A stretch of 64,000 nt of DNA, taken from positions 22,678,744-22,742,743 of the forward strand of contig OX359278.1 of NCBI GenBank assembly GCA_947179155.2, in the 5' to 3' direction. The notes below the pieces were generated by a model that saw only the letters and a list, made by a program, of their open reading frames with translations, made no database searches and had not been told where the DNA came from. A program made the position numbers and the translations under genes. Each line of letters begins with the position of its first letter. Position 1 is the first letter of the stretch. Below are positions 13,224 to 24,266 of this stretch, piece by piece. The stretch is from Hedera helix (taxonomy: Eukaryota; Streptophyta; Magnoliopsida; Apiales; Araliaceae).

Positions 13224-13667
13224 TCACGTTGCTTCTTCCATCGATTGATTTCTCCATATGACCTTGACTAAAGGTATGGCCTTGTTTCGCAAGACTTGTT
13301 CCTTCCTAACAATAATTTTAACAAGAATCTCCTCGTAGCTTAGATCCTTCTCGATTTGGATGAGTTCGTAGCTGATGACGTGTTTGTAATCGGGTTTATA
13401 AGGATGCAATACTGAAACATAAAATACATTATGTATATGTTCCAACTCTGGAGGTAAGGTTACTTTATAAGCTACCTCACTTACTCTTCGTAATATCTCG
13501 AATGGTCCTATAAACCTTGGACTCAGTTTTCCTTTCTTTCCAAAATGAATCTTTCCTTTCCAGGGAGATACTTTTAGAAAAACATAACTACCAACTTCAA
13601 AGTCTCTCTTTTGTCGATGTAGATCGGCATATCTCTTCTGTCTTTCATGAGTAGCTCGTAACCTCAA
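13224..13667 (-). pseudogene. Tekay integrase C-terminus with chromodomain
   Basis: 147 open residues. The first part is the integrase C-terminal GPY-type region (FEVGSYVFLKVSPWKG, then RFIGPFEILRR). The last third is a chromodomain-like segment (DLSYEEI, then VKVIWRN and EEAT) that in chromoviruses steers insertion to heterochromatin. An in-frame TGA falls where the conserved Trp after EEAT is expected, cutting the chromodomain short of its final helix. This is the best preserved part of the element. Confidence 0.85.
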
Positions 13668-14809
13668 CTAAATTGTTCGAAGTAACTCCATTGTTTGTTG
13701 AACTAATTCTGGCCCAAGCATCTTCTGTTCGTCGATTTCGTCCCAACAAATTGGTGTTCTATACTTCCTTCCATATAGAGCTTCATATAGTGGCATTCCT
13801 ATACAAGCGTGATAACTATTATTGTAAGCGAATTCTACCAGAGGTACGTGATCTTCCCAACTTCCCTCAAAATCCATCATACAAGCTCTCAGCATATCTT
13901 CCAAAGTTTAGATAGTCCTTTGACTTTGACCATCAGTTTATGGGTGGTAAACAGTACTCATTCTCAATTGTGTACCTAGATGTTCCTGTAGACTTTTCTA
14001 GAAGTTTCGATGTCAACCTTGGATCTCGATCAAACACAATTAAAACTGGTACGCTGTGTCTAGAGATAACCTCCTTAATATATATATTTGCTAAACAATC
14101 CAAAGTGAACTTAACCTTGATTGGTAAAAAGTGAGCTAACTTGGTTAGTCTATCCACTATTACTCATATGGTATCATGACCCTTCTGTGTGGTTGGTAGG
14201 CCTACTACAAAAATCCATTGTAATATGCTCCTATTTTTACTCTGGAATCTCCAATGGTTGCAACAATCCTCTTGGTCTTTGATGCTCAGCTTTAACTTGC
14301 TGACATGTCAAATACCTACTAACAAATTCAGCCACCTTTCTTTTCATGTTTAGCCACCAGAAATGTTGACTTATGTCTTTGTACATTTTGGTACTGCCTG
14401 GATATACTGAAAACTTAGTACTATGTGCTCCTAACATGATCTCTTCCATGAGTTCTTGAACTGAAGGAATCCAAATTCTAGATTCAAATCTAATGATTCC
14501 CTCCTTATCCATCTTGTATTTGTCGTCTACAATCTCTATTAATTTCTTTAACTTCTTATAGTTTCCATCCTCCTCTTGGATTTCCTTAATATTACCCAAC
14601 AAGGTTGAGTGATCTTCCATTACAAATAATTTTCTTGTCGAGATTGAAGGAACTCTTACCTTTATGTCGAGTCTAGCGAACTCTTTAATCAACTCATCCT
14701 GAGTTGTTAACATATTTAACTTCTCTTGGTTCTTCCTACTCAAAGCATCAACCTTTACGTTGGCTTTTCCTGGATGGTATAGGATTTCACAATCATAATT
14801 CTTAATCAA
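13668..14809 (-). pseudogene. Tekay integrase zinc finger and catalytic core, broken
   Basis: The zinc-binding end (14237-14809) retains AHSTKFSVYPG and YLTCQQVK; the expected second His (Tyr here) and first Cys (Tyr here) are lost, so the HHCC site is dead. The core (13668-14236) shows DRLTKLAHFLP and FDRDPRLTSK, then a frameshift. The MEDMLRACMMDF segment near 13904 follows in a different frame. Upstream residues (RKLFVMED...) are the usual linker after RNase H. Confidence 0.85.
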
Positions 14810-16110
14810 TTACAACCACCGTCTTTGTTTTATATTCAACTCTCATTGTGTAAAAATATATTTTATAAACTCTTATGATCTGTATAAATTTCACACCTCT
14901 CCCCATACAAGTAATGCCTCCATATCTTTAAAGCAAATACTACTGCCATTAATTCTAAATCGTGAGTAGTATACCTTAACTCATAATCCTTTAGCTGTCG
15001 CGAAACATAAGCTATTACTTTATCATGTTGCATTAAAATACAACCTAATCATTTATGTGAGGCATCACTGTAGACTACAAGACCTCCAATATTATTCGGT
15101 AAAGATAATATTGACGCCTCACTTAGCCTCTTCTTTAGCTCTTTTCACATTTGTCTGTCCAAGCATACTTTACGGTCTTCCTAGTTAAGTTGGTTAACGG
15201 GGTTGCTATCTTTAAAAAATCTTTAATGAAATGTCTATAGTACCCCGCTAAACCTAAGAAACTTCTCACTTCGGTTAGGGTCTTTGGTTGTTCCCGATTT
15301 ATAACTGCTTCTATCTTTGATGGATCCACTAAAACTCTGCTCTTATCAATCATATGACCTAGGAACTGAATTTTCTCCAGCCAGAACTTGCATTTTGAAA
15401 ATTTAGCATAGAGTTATTCCTTTCATAAGGTTTCTAGTACACTTCTCAAGTATATAGCATGTTCTTCCAGTGTTTTCGAGTATATGAGAATATCGTCGAT
15501 GAACACTACAACACACTTGTCTAAGCAAGACCTAAAAACCCTATTCATCAAGTCCATGAATGTTGCCGATGCATTCATTAATCCAAATGACATCACTAGA
15601 AACTTGTAATGTCCGTAACGTGTTCTAAACGTTGTCTTTAGCATATCCTTCCTTCCTCACCTTCAATCGATGGTAACCTGACCGTAGATCAATCTTAGAG
15701 AAATACTCCGCTCCTTTGATTTGATCAAACAAATTATCAATCCTAGGTAATGGATACTTATTCTTTATAGTTAATTTATTGAGTTCACAATAATTAACAC
15801 ATAATCTTAAAGTTCCATCATTTTTCTTGACAAACAACATTGGTGCTCCTCATGGAGAAACACTTGGTTGAATTTATTTCTTGTCCAACAGTTCTTGTAA
15901 CTGTACCATCAACTCCTTCAACTCCATAGGCGTCATTCTATATGGAGCTTTCAAAACAGGTGCAGTTCTATGAGCTAAATCAATAACGAACTCAATCTCC
16001 CTATCAGGCGGAAGACCGGGTAAATCATCGGGAAAGACATCCTAAAACTCTCTAACCACTGGTATTTGATTTATATCTAACCCTTTTTGTTGGGTGTCTA
16101 CGATATATGC
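14810..16110 (-). pseudogene. Tekay reverse transcriptase and RNase H, broken
   Basis: RT motifs are visible in separate open pieces: KKNDGTLRLCVNYCELNKLT (15780-15840), FSKIDLRSGYHRLKV (15660-15720), the catalytic variant FIDDILIYSK (about 15477-15503) and RSFLGLAGYYRHFIKDF (15220-15290). RNase H (14810-15135) is recognisable only as fragments with stops, including residues before the MIKNYDCEILYHPGKANVKV segment. The polymerase would copy element RNA and RNase H would remove it; neither is intact. Confidence 0.85.
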
Positions 16111-16185
16111 CAAATAACCCTGGCATCCCTTCTAAAGTAATCCATTTGCTTGATTTGAAGTTAGACATTGGGATTTTCTTGGTGA

Positions 16186-16686
16186 CTAACTTCCTTTGAA
16201 GACTATCGTTGACTTGGACATTATAAGAAGTTTAACGCACTTTTGTTGACAATCGATCATCACTTGGTGATTGGTCAACCAATCCATGCCTAGAATTACT
16301 TCAAATTCCCCTAATTGGATTGGAATAAGATTGATTCTCAACTCATAACCCTTGATCACTATGTAACAACCTTTTATTACCTTATTAATATGAATTAGTT
16401 CTTTATTAACAATCTCTATCTTTAAAGGACTTTCTAATAATTCACTAGGCATGTTTGGTTTCCTAGCGAATTCATGGGAAATAAAAGAGCAAGTAGCACC
16501 CGAATCAAATAGCACGTAAGCACTTATGGTGTTGATCAGAATGATACCTGACACTACATCATATGATGCTACGGCATCCCCTACAGTCATGTTGAATGTC
16601 CTTGCTGGTGGACGACCTAGGTTAGTTGTTGGGGTAGATTTGTTGCTATTGTCCCCTCCAGCAATTTCTCCCTTCTTGGGGCACAT
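16186..16686 (-). pseudogene. Tekay protease region
   Basis: 166 open residues, one of the longest intact pieces. The aspartic protease signature VLFDSGATCSFIS is present about 60 residues in, followed by the flap-like VILGMDWL. It joins the Gag zinc knuckles in the same frame. The protease would mature the Gag-Pol polyprotein. Confidence 0.85.
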
Positions 16687-17725
16687 CTTAGCTTGATGCC
16701 CCGTGGCTCCACAGTTAAAGCAAGAGTCTTTCTTAGGGTTAGGGCATGTATTTGCTAAGTGTCCCTCTTGTTTGTAATTATAGCAAATATTTTTCCCTTT
16801 TAGACATACTCCTAAGTGATGTTTCCCACATGTTTTGCACTATTCCATTGTTTCCTTTGTATTCTCCCCTCATTGTTGGTAGTTTTTGCCATTAAACCTT
16901 CTTTTATTATTATTTCCTCCCTCATTCCTTCCTTTATTATTATTTCCCGCATTCCCTTTTTTATTATTCTTATCTTTGTTAAATTTGGTCATGGCTTCGC
17001 TTTCGCCTTTGGCAATGATAGCCTTTTTCCAGAAGTTGGGAGTAACTTTCTATTTGTAAGACAGCTACTTTACCATATAACCAGGGTTTTAAACCCTCCT
17101 CAAACCTTCTTACTTTCCATTCCTCCGTATCTACTTGATTCGAAGCGAAGCGAAACGAGCAAGTTCGTTAAATTTGGAAGCATACTGGGGAACAGTCATG
17201 TCCCCTATTTTAAATATAAAAACTGTACCTCCATTCGATTTTTCATGCTTCGTGAAAAGTAGTTCTTAAAGAATAACTATTTGAATGCTTCCCATACTAC
17301 CACACCTTCACCGGCACGGACTTAGTTGGCTTCCCACCATAAGTTAGCCTCGCCCTTCATAAGGTAAGTGATAAACTTAGTCTTTTTATCCTCAGCAATC
17401 TCTGCTAAGTCAAAGGCTTTCTCTATTTCTTTTATCCAGCACTGAGCCTTTATAGGCTCAGCGGTTCCCTTGAAATTGGGAGGACCAATATTTTTAAAGT
17501 CTTTAAATGAGACTTTCTGTGGGTGGGGTTCTAGCTGAGGTGGTGGCGATGGTATTTGTGATTGTGGTTGTGGGGGTGGAGGTGGCACATTATTTGTTGC
17601 ACGATTATCTAAGACTCTTATTAAACTATCAAGGAATTATTACATAGGATCGAGAGCCTAAACATTACTCTCACTACTAACACTTGTTGTTATTGTCGCC
17701 CTTATTCGTGGTCTTGGTTGTGCCA
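16687..17725 (-). pseudogene. Tekay Gag with zinc knuckles, broken
   Basis: The N-terminus MAQPRPRIRA (17725) is followed by stops, then a proline-rich stretch and the Gag core motif PPNFKGTAEP...WIKEIEKAF (17322-17588). Knuckles near 16690-16845 include CKTCGKHHLGVC, a damaged CYNYKQEGHLANTC (second Cys to Tyr) and an intact CFNCGATGHQAKMC. The middle of the capsid is scrambled by frameshifts. Confidence 0.8.
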
Positions 17726-17904
17726 TTTTCTATAAAAAAAATACGTGTAATTATGAAAGCATTAAAAATTGCAAAACATATTTATTAAATAAACTTCTTA
17801 TATTATCAAAATTACATTATCCGAGTGATTGAAATCACTTAACAACTATTAGCATCCCTTATAAAAATGGGAATGCTAATTTAAAATATTTACAATATAC
17901 TACT

Positions 17905-18521
17905 ACTTTACACATTCTCCAATTCTGGCTAGATCTTTCTAGCCTTCTTATTGATCTTGTGGATCATACTAATCACCACAGACCTATTGATGTCAAACCC
18001 CAAATCTCCGGCTGGTGAAGGTAATTTAATTATTTTGCCTTCGAGTTTGGAGTAAGTAGCACCATAAGCTCGTTTGATTCGACCATGATCTGCTTGTAGC
18101 GAGTTACTTTCTCTTGGGAAGCCTCTAACTGAATCTATAGTTGGTAGCTTCTTTAAGCTTCATCCAACCATCGCATTTCTAGTACTTCCATTATGTCGTT
18201 GGCCTAGTTCATGTTGGCATGGTTCTCTGTTTGGAGTTGTTCGATACGTTCTTCTTGAGCTTCTTTATACGCCAACATCTCTACTGTATCTTCTTCCAAC
18301 TCGGCGATGATTTCATCATAAGTTGGCAAGTCGATGACATCTTCATCATCATCATCCTCTACTGGGAGAACTTGATTTACCTCAGCAGCATCGTGTAGTT
18401 CCACATTATGGTTAGGCTCTTCGATTTCTGATTCATCACTGAAGTGCATGCTAGGATCACTTTCGTTGCCCAAAGCTTGAGCATTGACTCCCATGATGTC
18501 TAGTTCATTTATATCCGTCAT
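17905..18521 (-). pseudogene. additional ORF upstream of Tekay gag, unknown product
   Basis: Starts with Met at 18521 (MTDINELDIMGVNAQ), just inside the primer binding site and ahead of gag on the same strand. 105 residues are open to a stop at 18204. The same frame continues with coding-like residues and several stops to about 17905. The product is strongly acidic (a run of D/E near residues 55-62) and then coiled-coil-like (EEDTVEMLAYKEAQEERIEQLQTE). I do not recognise a domain. Extra ORFs are known in some plant Ty3/gypsy elements; this may be a decayed example. Confidence 0.5.
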
Positions 18522-18699
18522 TTCTATAAAACAAGGTTCACTTTTAATTAGTATATTTCTTTCACAAAATGCCTTTTATATAATTAAGATTTATTAAAAT
18601 TAATTAACATCTTTTAATTATCTATTAGACTCTTCACAACTCCATTTAACTTAATCCAACAGATTATGTACTAAAGTACTTGTTACTTTAGAGCTATAA

Positions 18700-18717
18700 T
18701 CTACAGCGTTGATACCA
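18700..18717 (-). promoter_or_regulatory. Tekay primer binding site (iMet type, degenerate)
   Basis: Just inside the LTR end at 18721, the minus strand reads TGGTATCAACGCTGTAG. The first eight bases, TGGTATCA, match the complement of the initiator Met tRNA 3' end; the rest has drifted. Confidence 0.7.
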
Positions 18718-18720
18718 ACC

Positions 18721-20903
18721 TGTAATGCCCCCAAATCATTATACTTATTATAGCTGACTTGGTGCTCACTATAAATGCTAAATCATTAGGTTTATAGATG
18801 ATTTTCTTTATCCATAAACAAAGTTCCCATCTTAATTCTCAAAGATCTTTCATTATTTCATACCAAGTCCTTGTAATCGATGTAAGTGACTTAATACTCA
18901 ATCATAACATTTTATCCTTAAGATTTAGATATTTTATAACTTTAAATATTCCAATATTCACAACATTAAATCATTAAAACGGTTCTTGGGAACAGAAAAT
19001 CTCGCGGTGAATGTTTGTATCTTCACCCGTGATAAATATTTGCATCTTTATCCGTGACAAATGGTTGTATCTTTGTCCGGTGCAAAATTCTCTTCGTCCG
19101 TACAGAACATACCCAACTAGTTAAAACCTTCACTCGAAACATATTTGTTTATAGTGATATCTCTTCATATTAATAATCCTACTTATCTGGCATTCAGAAT
19201 AGTAATAACAAGTTTGTACCTGGGTCTGAGGAACCTAACGATGAATTTGACCAGTTAACATCGATTAGTCCTCTCTCGGATGTACAGTACTCACAAGTCA
19301 TTTACCGATCCTCATCTAGATAAATAGATCATTATCAATACTATGTTGTAAGTTTTAACAATTCTAGGTTTAATCAAAGTAAAGACGTAACAAGAGAATT
19401 GATAAAACTTGATAATATTAATATAATATTCGATTACATGTGTGGAACTTATTCTTATTATAAAATTTCATTATGACTACAGTTAAAAACAAGTAAGAAA
19501 AGCAGTAAACTAGTCTACGCATTTCTTTTTTCCTTTCTTCCTTGAACTGGAGCTCTCGATCTTGTGTGCAAATTAGGTTTATTTACAAAGGTGGGCTAAG
19601 ATGCTCAGCAAGTCTTTAACACATAGCATATAAGTGAACTCACGCCGATATGGATTATAAGGATTCATGGCACAACAATTGATATTACAAAATATTTTAA
19701 CATAACAAGATTGAGTGGTGGTTAAACCTTGAACTGTTCTTTGTCTTTCGACTTATAACCAATTTACAGTGGATATAGAAATGAGATCAACCTAACGACA
19801 TCCTATGATATGCATAACATACATTACACTAGACTAATCATGAACAGTGAGACATATTTGTTCATCTCAATTCACTTCACATGTCAGGATCGCCCCAAGA
19901 CAACTTGGTTTGATAAAATAAAGCATGATTCAAAATATATCACGAATAAGCATTGCATTTTGCAAGTTATGCCGAAATAAGAAGAAATAACTCTCATATC
20001 AAATATTTATACCACCCTGCTTGTACAAAATGTATAAATCACATAAAAAAACAAGTAAACAAAGGTTAAGGATAGAAAACTTGTCCTAAACACAATTAGG
20101 GTTTTTCCAATAATCACTTAAAGTGTCTATATAAAGGGTTACGCGTACCCGAATGTTAGTTTATCAAATTTTCCTTCATTATAAGTGTTTTTATATCTAA
20201 ACTATACTATTTTCATTGGTAGAATTTTTAGAAAACTTGGCTAACTCATAATCATTATTTTTAGTGCTAGGATCCGAGGGTTACCTAAATTTTTTAGCTT
20301 CGACCTCTTTTATGGTAACTGCCATAGCTTTATCATACAGGAATATCTTGAGGTGATTCTTGAGTCTAAATTTCTTAAAATTTCATGATCTACAACTTTC
20401 ATTTGTATTTTTAAGGTAGATTCGTACTTTAAGTTTTCGAAAAATGGAAAAAACAGATAGTATGTATGTTTTACTCAACAGTTTTAAAGTTGACCATGTG
20501 AGACATGTCCCAGCTAGTTTTAATTTCTTAAGGTATCATGTAATAAGACTCAATAACATTTAATAACATAAAAATAATAAATCACAAACATTCTCATAGA
20601 AAGATTCATGACTTTTGCTAAAGAACACACGAAGAACAAAAAATCATACATCACTACAACTTATGTTCATGAGCTCTTGGATTTCATACTTGAAATAATT
20701 TGAGCATTATAACTACTTACATACATGATTATGACACTTGAATTTAAAATAATTTGGTCATTACAATGGCTTGTATAATTGGTTATAACAATTTATTGTA
20801 ATAGCTTAAGAACATACGAAGAACACGGAGAACAACAATCGTACATGGTTATAACATACGTTATTGATCTTTAAACTGTGAAATAAAATTCAACATTATA
20901 ACT
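18721..20903 (-). mobile_element. Tekay 5' LTR, first segment
   Basis: Starts TGTAATGCCCCC (read on +), the inverse of the ATTACA end at 28879. Interrupted after TAACT at 20899-20903 by a nested insertion and resumed at 27429. Total LTR length without the insertion is about 3.63 kb. Confidence 0.85.
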
Positions 20904-21118
20904 TGTGACATCCCAGATTTTTACAGGATTTTCAAATGAGGATTATGGCTAATTAAGTAAAGGTTAGAGGATTAAAACCTGGTTTAGATGTATATGATGT
21001 ATTAATATGTGATTAAATATAATTAAAGAGAAGGATAGACTGTAATGCCTACAATAAGGTAATTTGAAAAGAATTATTATAAGACAAGATGTTATGTGCC
21101 AGCAGGTAATAGATTGAT

Positions 21119-21134
21119 TGTGTGTGTGTGTGTC

Positions 21135-21206
<72 letters not shown>
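21119..21206. repeat. (TG)n/(TA)n microsatellite
   Basis: Two TG runs separated by TCTATATATATATA. Frames of repeated His-Thr across it on the minus strand are artefacts. Confidence 0.95.
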
Positions 21207-21207
<1 letters not shown>

Positions 21208-24200
21208 TCGAATAAAGAATTTAAAGTTAAAAAATAATGGAATGAGGAAAGAGTATGCAAATTGAGATTAAGTTATAAAAGTTAATAACGAGCTTAATGA
21301 ATAGGTCTGGTGAGGCGAGGATATGAAAATGGCAAAGTAAGGTAAGTATGTATGTACAGTGAAGAAGGAACCGTATGACCTAATCGATTTATTAAGGATT
21401 AAAATAATGATACGATTAACAATCGTTGAACATTTGAAGTTATTAAGAAGTTGATATTTTTGAATGATTATAATAAGGTATGTATTTATACGATGTATAG
21501 AAACAGAAGGTAATACCCCCGAAAGTGAGTAGGTAGAATGTTGTATGCAAGTATGGTGTAAATTAGCATATATGCGTGAAGTAAACGGATGAAAGGAACG
21601 TAAAGTCGTATAATGACAATATGAGTTTATATGATTAAATGAAGATGGATTTTGGTAATCCGGTTGAGGTTCGCTTCTCGAGAAAACAGTTCATGGAAAA
21701 GATGAGCAATTCGATTATATTGAGATATCGGAAAGTGAAATTGATTAAATGAGGAACCGAAAAGGTTCGTAAAAAATTTAGAATGGAATGTTATGCAATT
21801 GGTATTTATTATGGATAATTATTATTAATTAATGTAATTCAATTTTTAAGGAGTGACAAGTGATATGGGACAAGCCAATTATGGTGTATTTAGTGATGGA
21901 ATAAAATTCAAGTACTATGAAACAAAATTGGATCAAAAAGAATTTGAGTTGGAGTAAAATGGATAAGTTATGATTTAATTGGGAATTTAATTTCCTAAAT
22001 TTTGTGGCTAAGGACAATGATCCCCTTGATAATTTATGGAATGACAATGGTGTCCTAAAGTGGAGTAATGACTATTTTATCCTTGTTTAGTCAAGTGAAA
22101 TGTCCTAAGTAACCATAACCATACATAGTTAAGCTAACCAAGGGTGGTTATTTGCTAGCAAAACATTTATGTAACTTGTATATGTATATATGTTTGTATG
22201 TATCCAGCTTTGTTCATTGTCTATTTTCGAAAGTTGCTAGCAAAAATATGTTCTTGAGAGAAAGGAAGAAGAAGGTCTAGGGTTTTGCCAAAGCTTGCAT
22301 GATTTCAAGGAAAAGTGTCCATAGAAGGAAGAAAAAGCTAGCAAAGTGAAGAATCAAACCGTAGCAAGGTTCATAGCTAGAAGAAGGAAGAACTATAAGA
22401 AGGTATGTTCATGTTCAAGCCATGAAATGTGATATTTGAGTTTAAATGTTAGTTTAATACTAGCCATGCATGAATTAGTGGCTAGATGTAAGTTTGTATA
22501 TGAGTTTAAGTGCTAAATGGTTGAGAAGTCATGAAACCCTAAGCTCAAGTTTGATTTTGTAAAGGTGGTGCATTATTATGCATGTATTCAAGCTAGAAAT
22601 CATGAATTAAGGAAGGTTATGTGTTTAATGTTGTTGGTTTTGATAAAAACCTAGATGAAGATGATGGACATGTTTAAAGTATATGAAATTTCATGTTAAA
22701 TTGCATTGAAGATGCATTGAAGGTCCAGGAGTATAATTTGTTAAGGAAAAGTTATAATATTAGCCTACGATTTGCATATGGATCAAATCATAATCTGTAA
22801 AGTACATTAGAATGTGCATATGGAAGTGATATGGACTTACAAAGTGGTAAAATGTATATGTGGTAGCCTATGTGGTGCTTGGAGATTAAAATGTCAAGTT
22901 GAGTTTAAGTTTTGAATATGAAAAGTTTGTAAAAGTTAATGAAATTCCAACTCAAGGGTGATTTTTGGTAATTTTGAGGAATTAAAGGTGAAATGAAGTC
23001 AGACGACTTGATTTTATGTTATTACACATGTTTAGGTTGATTCAGTAATCAACGGATGAAAATTTGAATGAAAATGCCATTCGAGCGATCGAAACCGATC
23101 GTTTCGATTCAAAATGGATTTTTACAGACAAATCTCGCCTCGTGCGAAATTCTATGGTTTTAAAAGTTTGGACATGTCATATATAAGTTATATGAACATT
23201 TTCAAGTGTTAGAATGAAGTTTTAAAACAAATGGTCAAAAATCACAAAGTTGGTAATTTTTGGTTTTAAGGTTGAAAACGAATTTAAATGCCCTCCTACG
23301 AGCTATTGTTTCTATGATTTTGATAAGCCAAATGAGGCAAGTAAAAAAAAATTGTAAAATACTAGGTAGTAAGACCTAGTACTGTTCCAAATTTGGACTT
23401 AATTGGATGTATATTGAAGGAGTTAAAAATTAGCAAAGTAGCAGCAAAAATAGAGTGTTTTGGTTCTATTGACAGCACTGGGGTGCAGTGTTTTACACTA
23501 GACACTGCGTCGGGGCGTAGTCTACTAGAGCAATGTGCGGCCAGCGAAGTCTAAAGGCGCCGAGGCACAGTTGCTCTGCGCTTGAAAAAAATTTAAGCTT
23601 CCAAAAAGCTATGTTTTGATGTGAAATTATAAGAATATGTTATTTAAACTCTAGATAGATAAAGAATGACCAATAAAAAGAGTGTCAAGGTATAATGAAA
23701 TGATCAATGACATAATATAACATACCTAAAGATAAGCCAAAGTATGTTATGAGTTATGTTAAAAGGCGGGAACGAGTTAGGATGTATTATTAACCTACAT
23801 AAGGTATAATACATCACACGTGAAATGAATAGAGACTAAGGGTCTAATAATTATGGATTTAGTTTGACAAGTTATAGAAAGTTATATGATCCTATATTGA
23901 TGCATATAATACAATATTTACAGATAGCACTCGAAGTAGCAGACCGACAAGACGATTATGAAAAGATAGAAAGGCCACACGAGGCAGTAAAGGTTAAGTG
24001 TAAGATAAATGCAGATCAAGCAAGTTTTTCAGACTTAAGTGTACTAATTGTTCTACGTAAACTATGTCATAGTTGAAATGTGTACTCCGTGTAACTATGC
24101 GTATTAATTGTTAAGTAAAATATATGGCATTAAGCATAGCATAGTAAAGTAAAGGATGCATGATGCATGAATATAAACTGTAAGCATGAAATGTATTATC

Positions 24201-24266
24201 TGATTGACTTGCTGAGCCTATGTACTCACTCTTGTTATGAACTAACATCTCCAAAATTTGGTGTGA

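Larger units (their letters stand above)
13212..17725 (-). pseudogene. Tekay-type chromovirus gag-pol, decayed
   Basis: Minus-strand Ty3/gypsy polyprotein remnant in the order Gag, protease, reverse transcriptase, RNase H, integrase, chromodomain. The intact ancestor would make virus-like particles and integrate through a chromodomain-directed integrase. Many stop codons and frame changes split it into open pieces of 70-190 residues. Assignment to Tekay/Del rests on the C-terminal segment after the integrase (DLSYEEI...IPLVKVIWRN), the PPT context and an iMet-type primer site. The start at 17725 (MAQPRPRIRA) is the first Met of the Gag reading. Subregions are listed separately. Confidence 0.9.

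Noticed and set aside
20964..21260. 98-codon frame rich in His-Thr on the minus strand
   Set aside because: It is only a translated (TG)n microsatellite.
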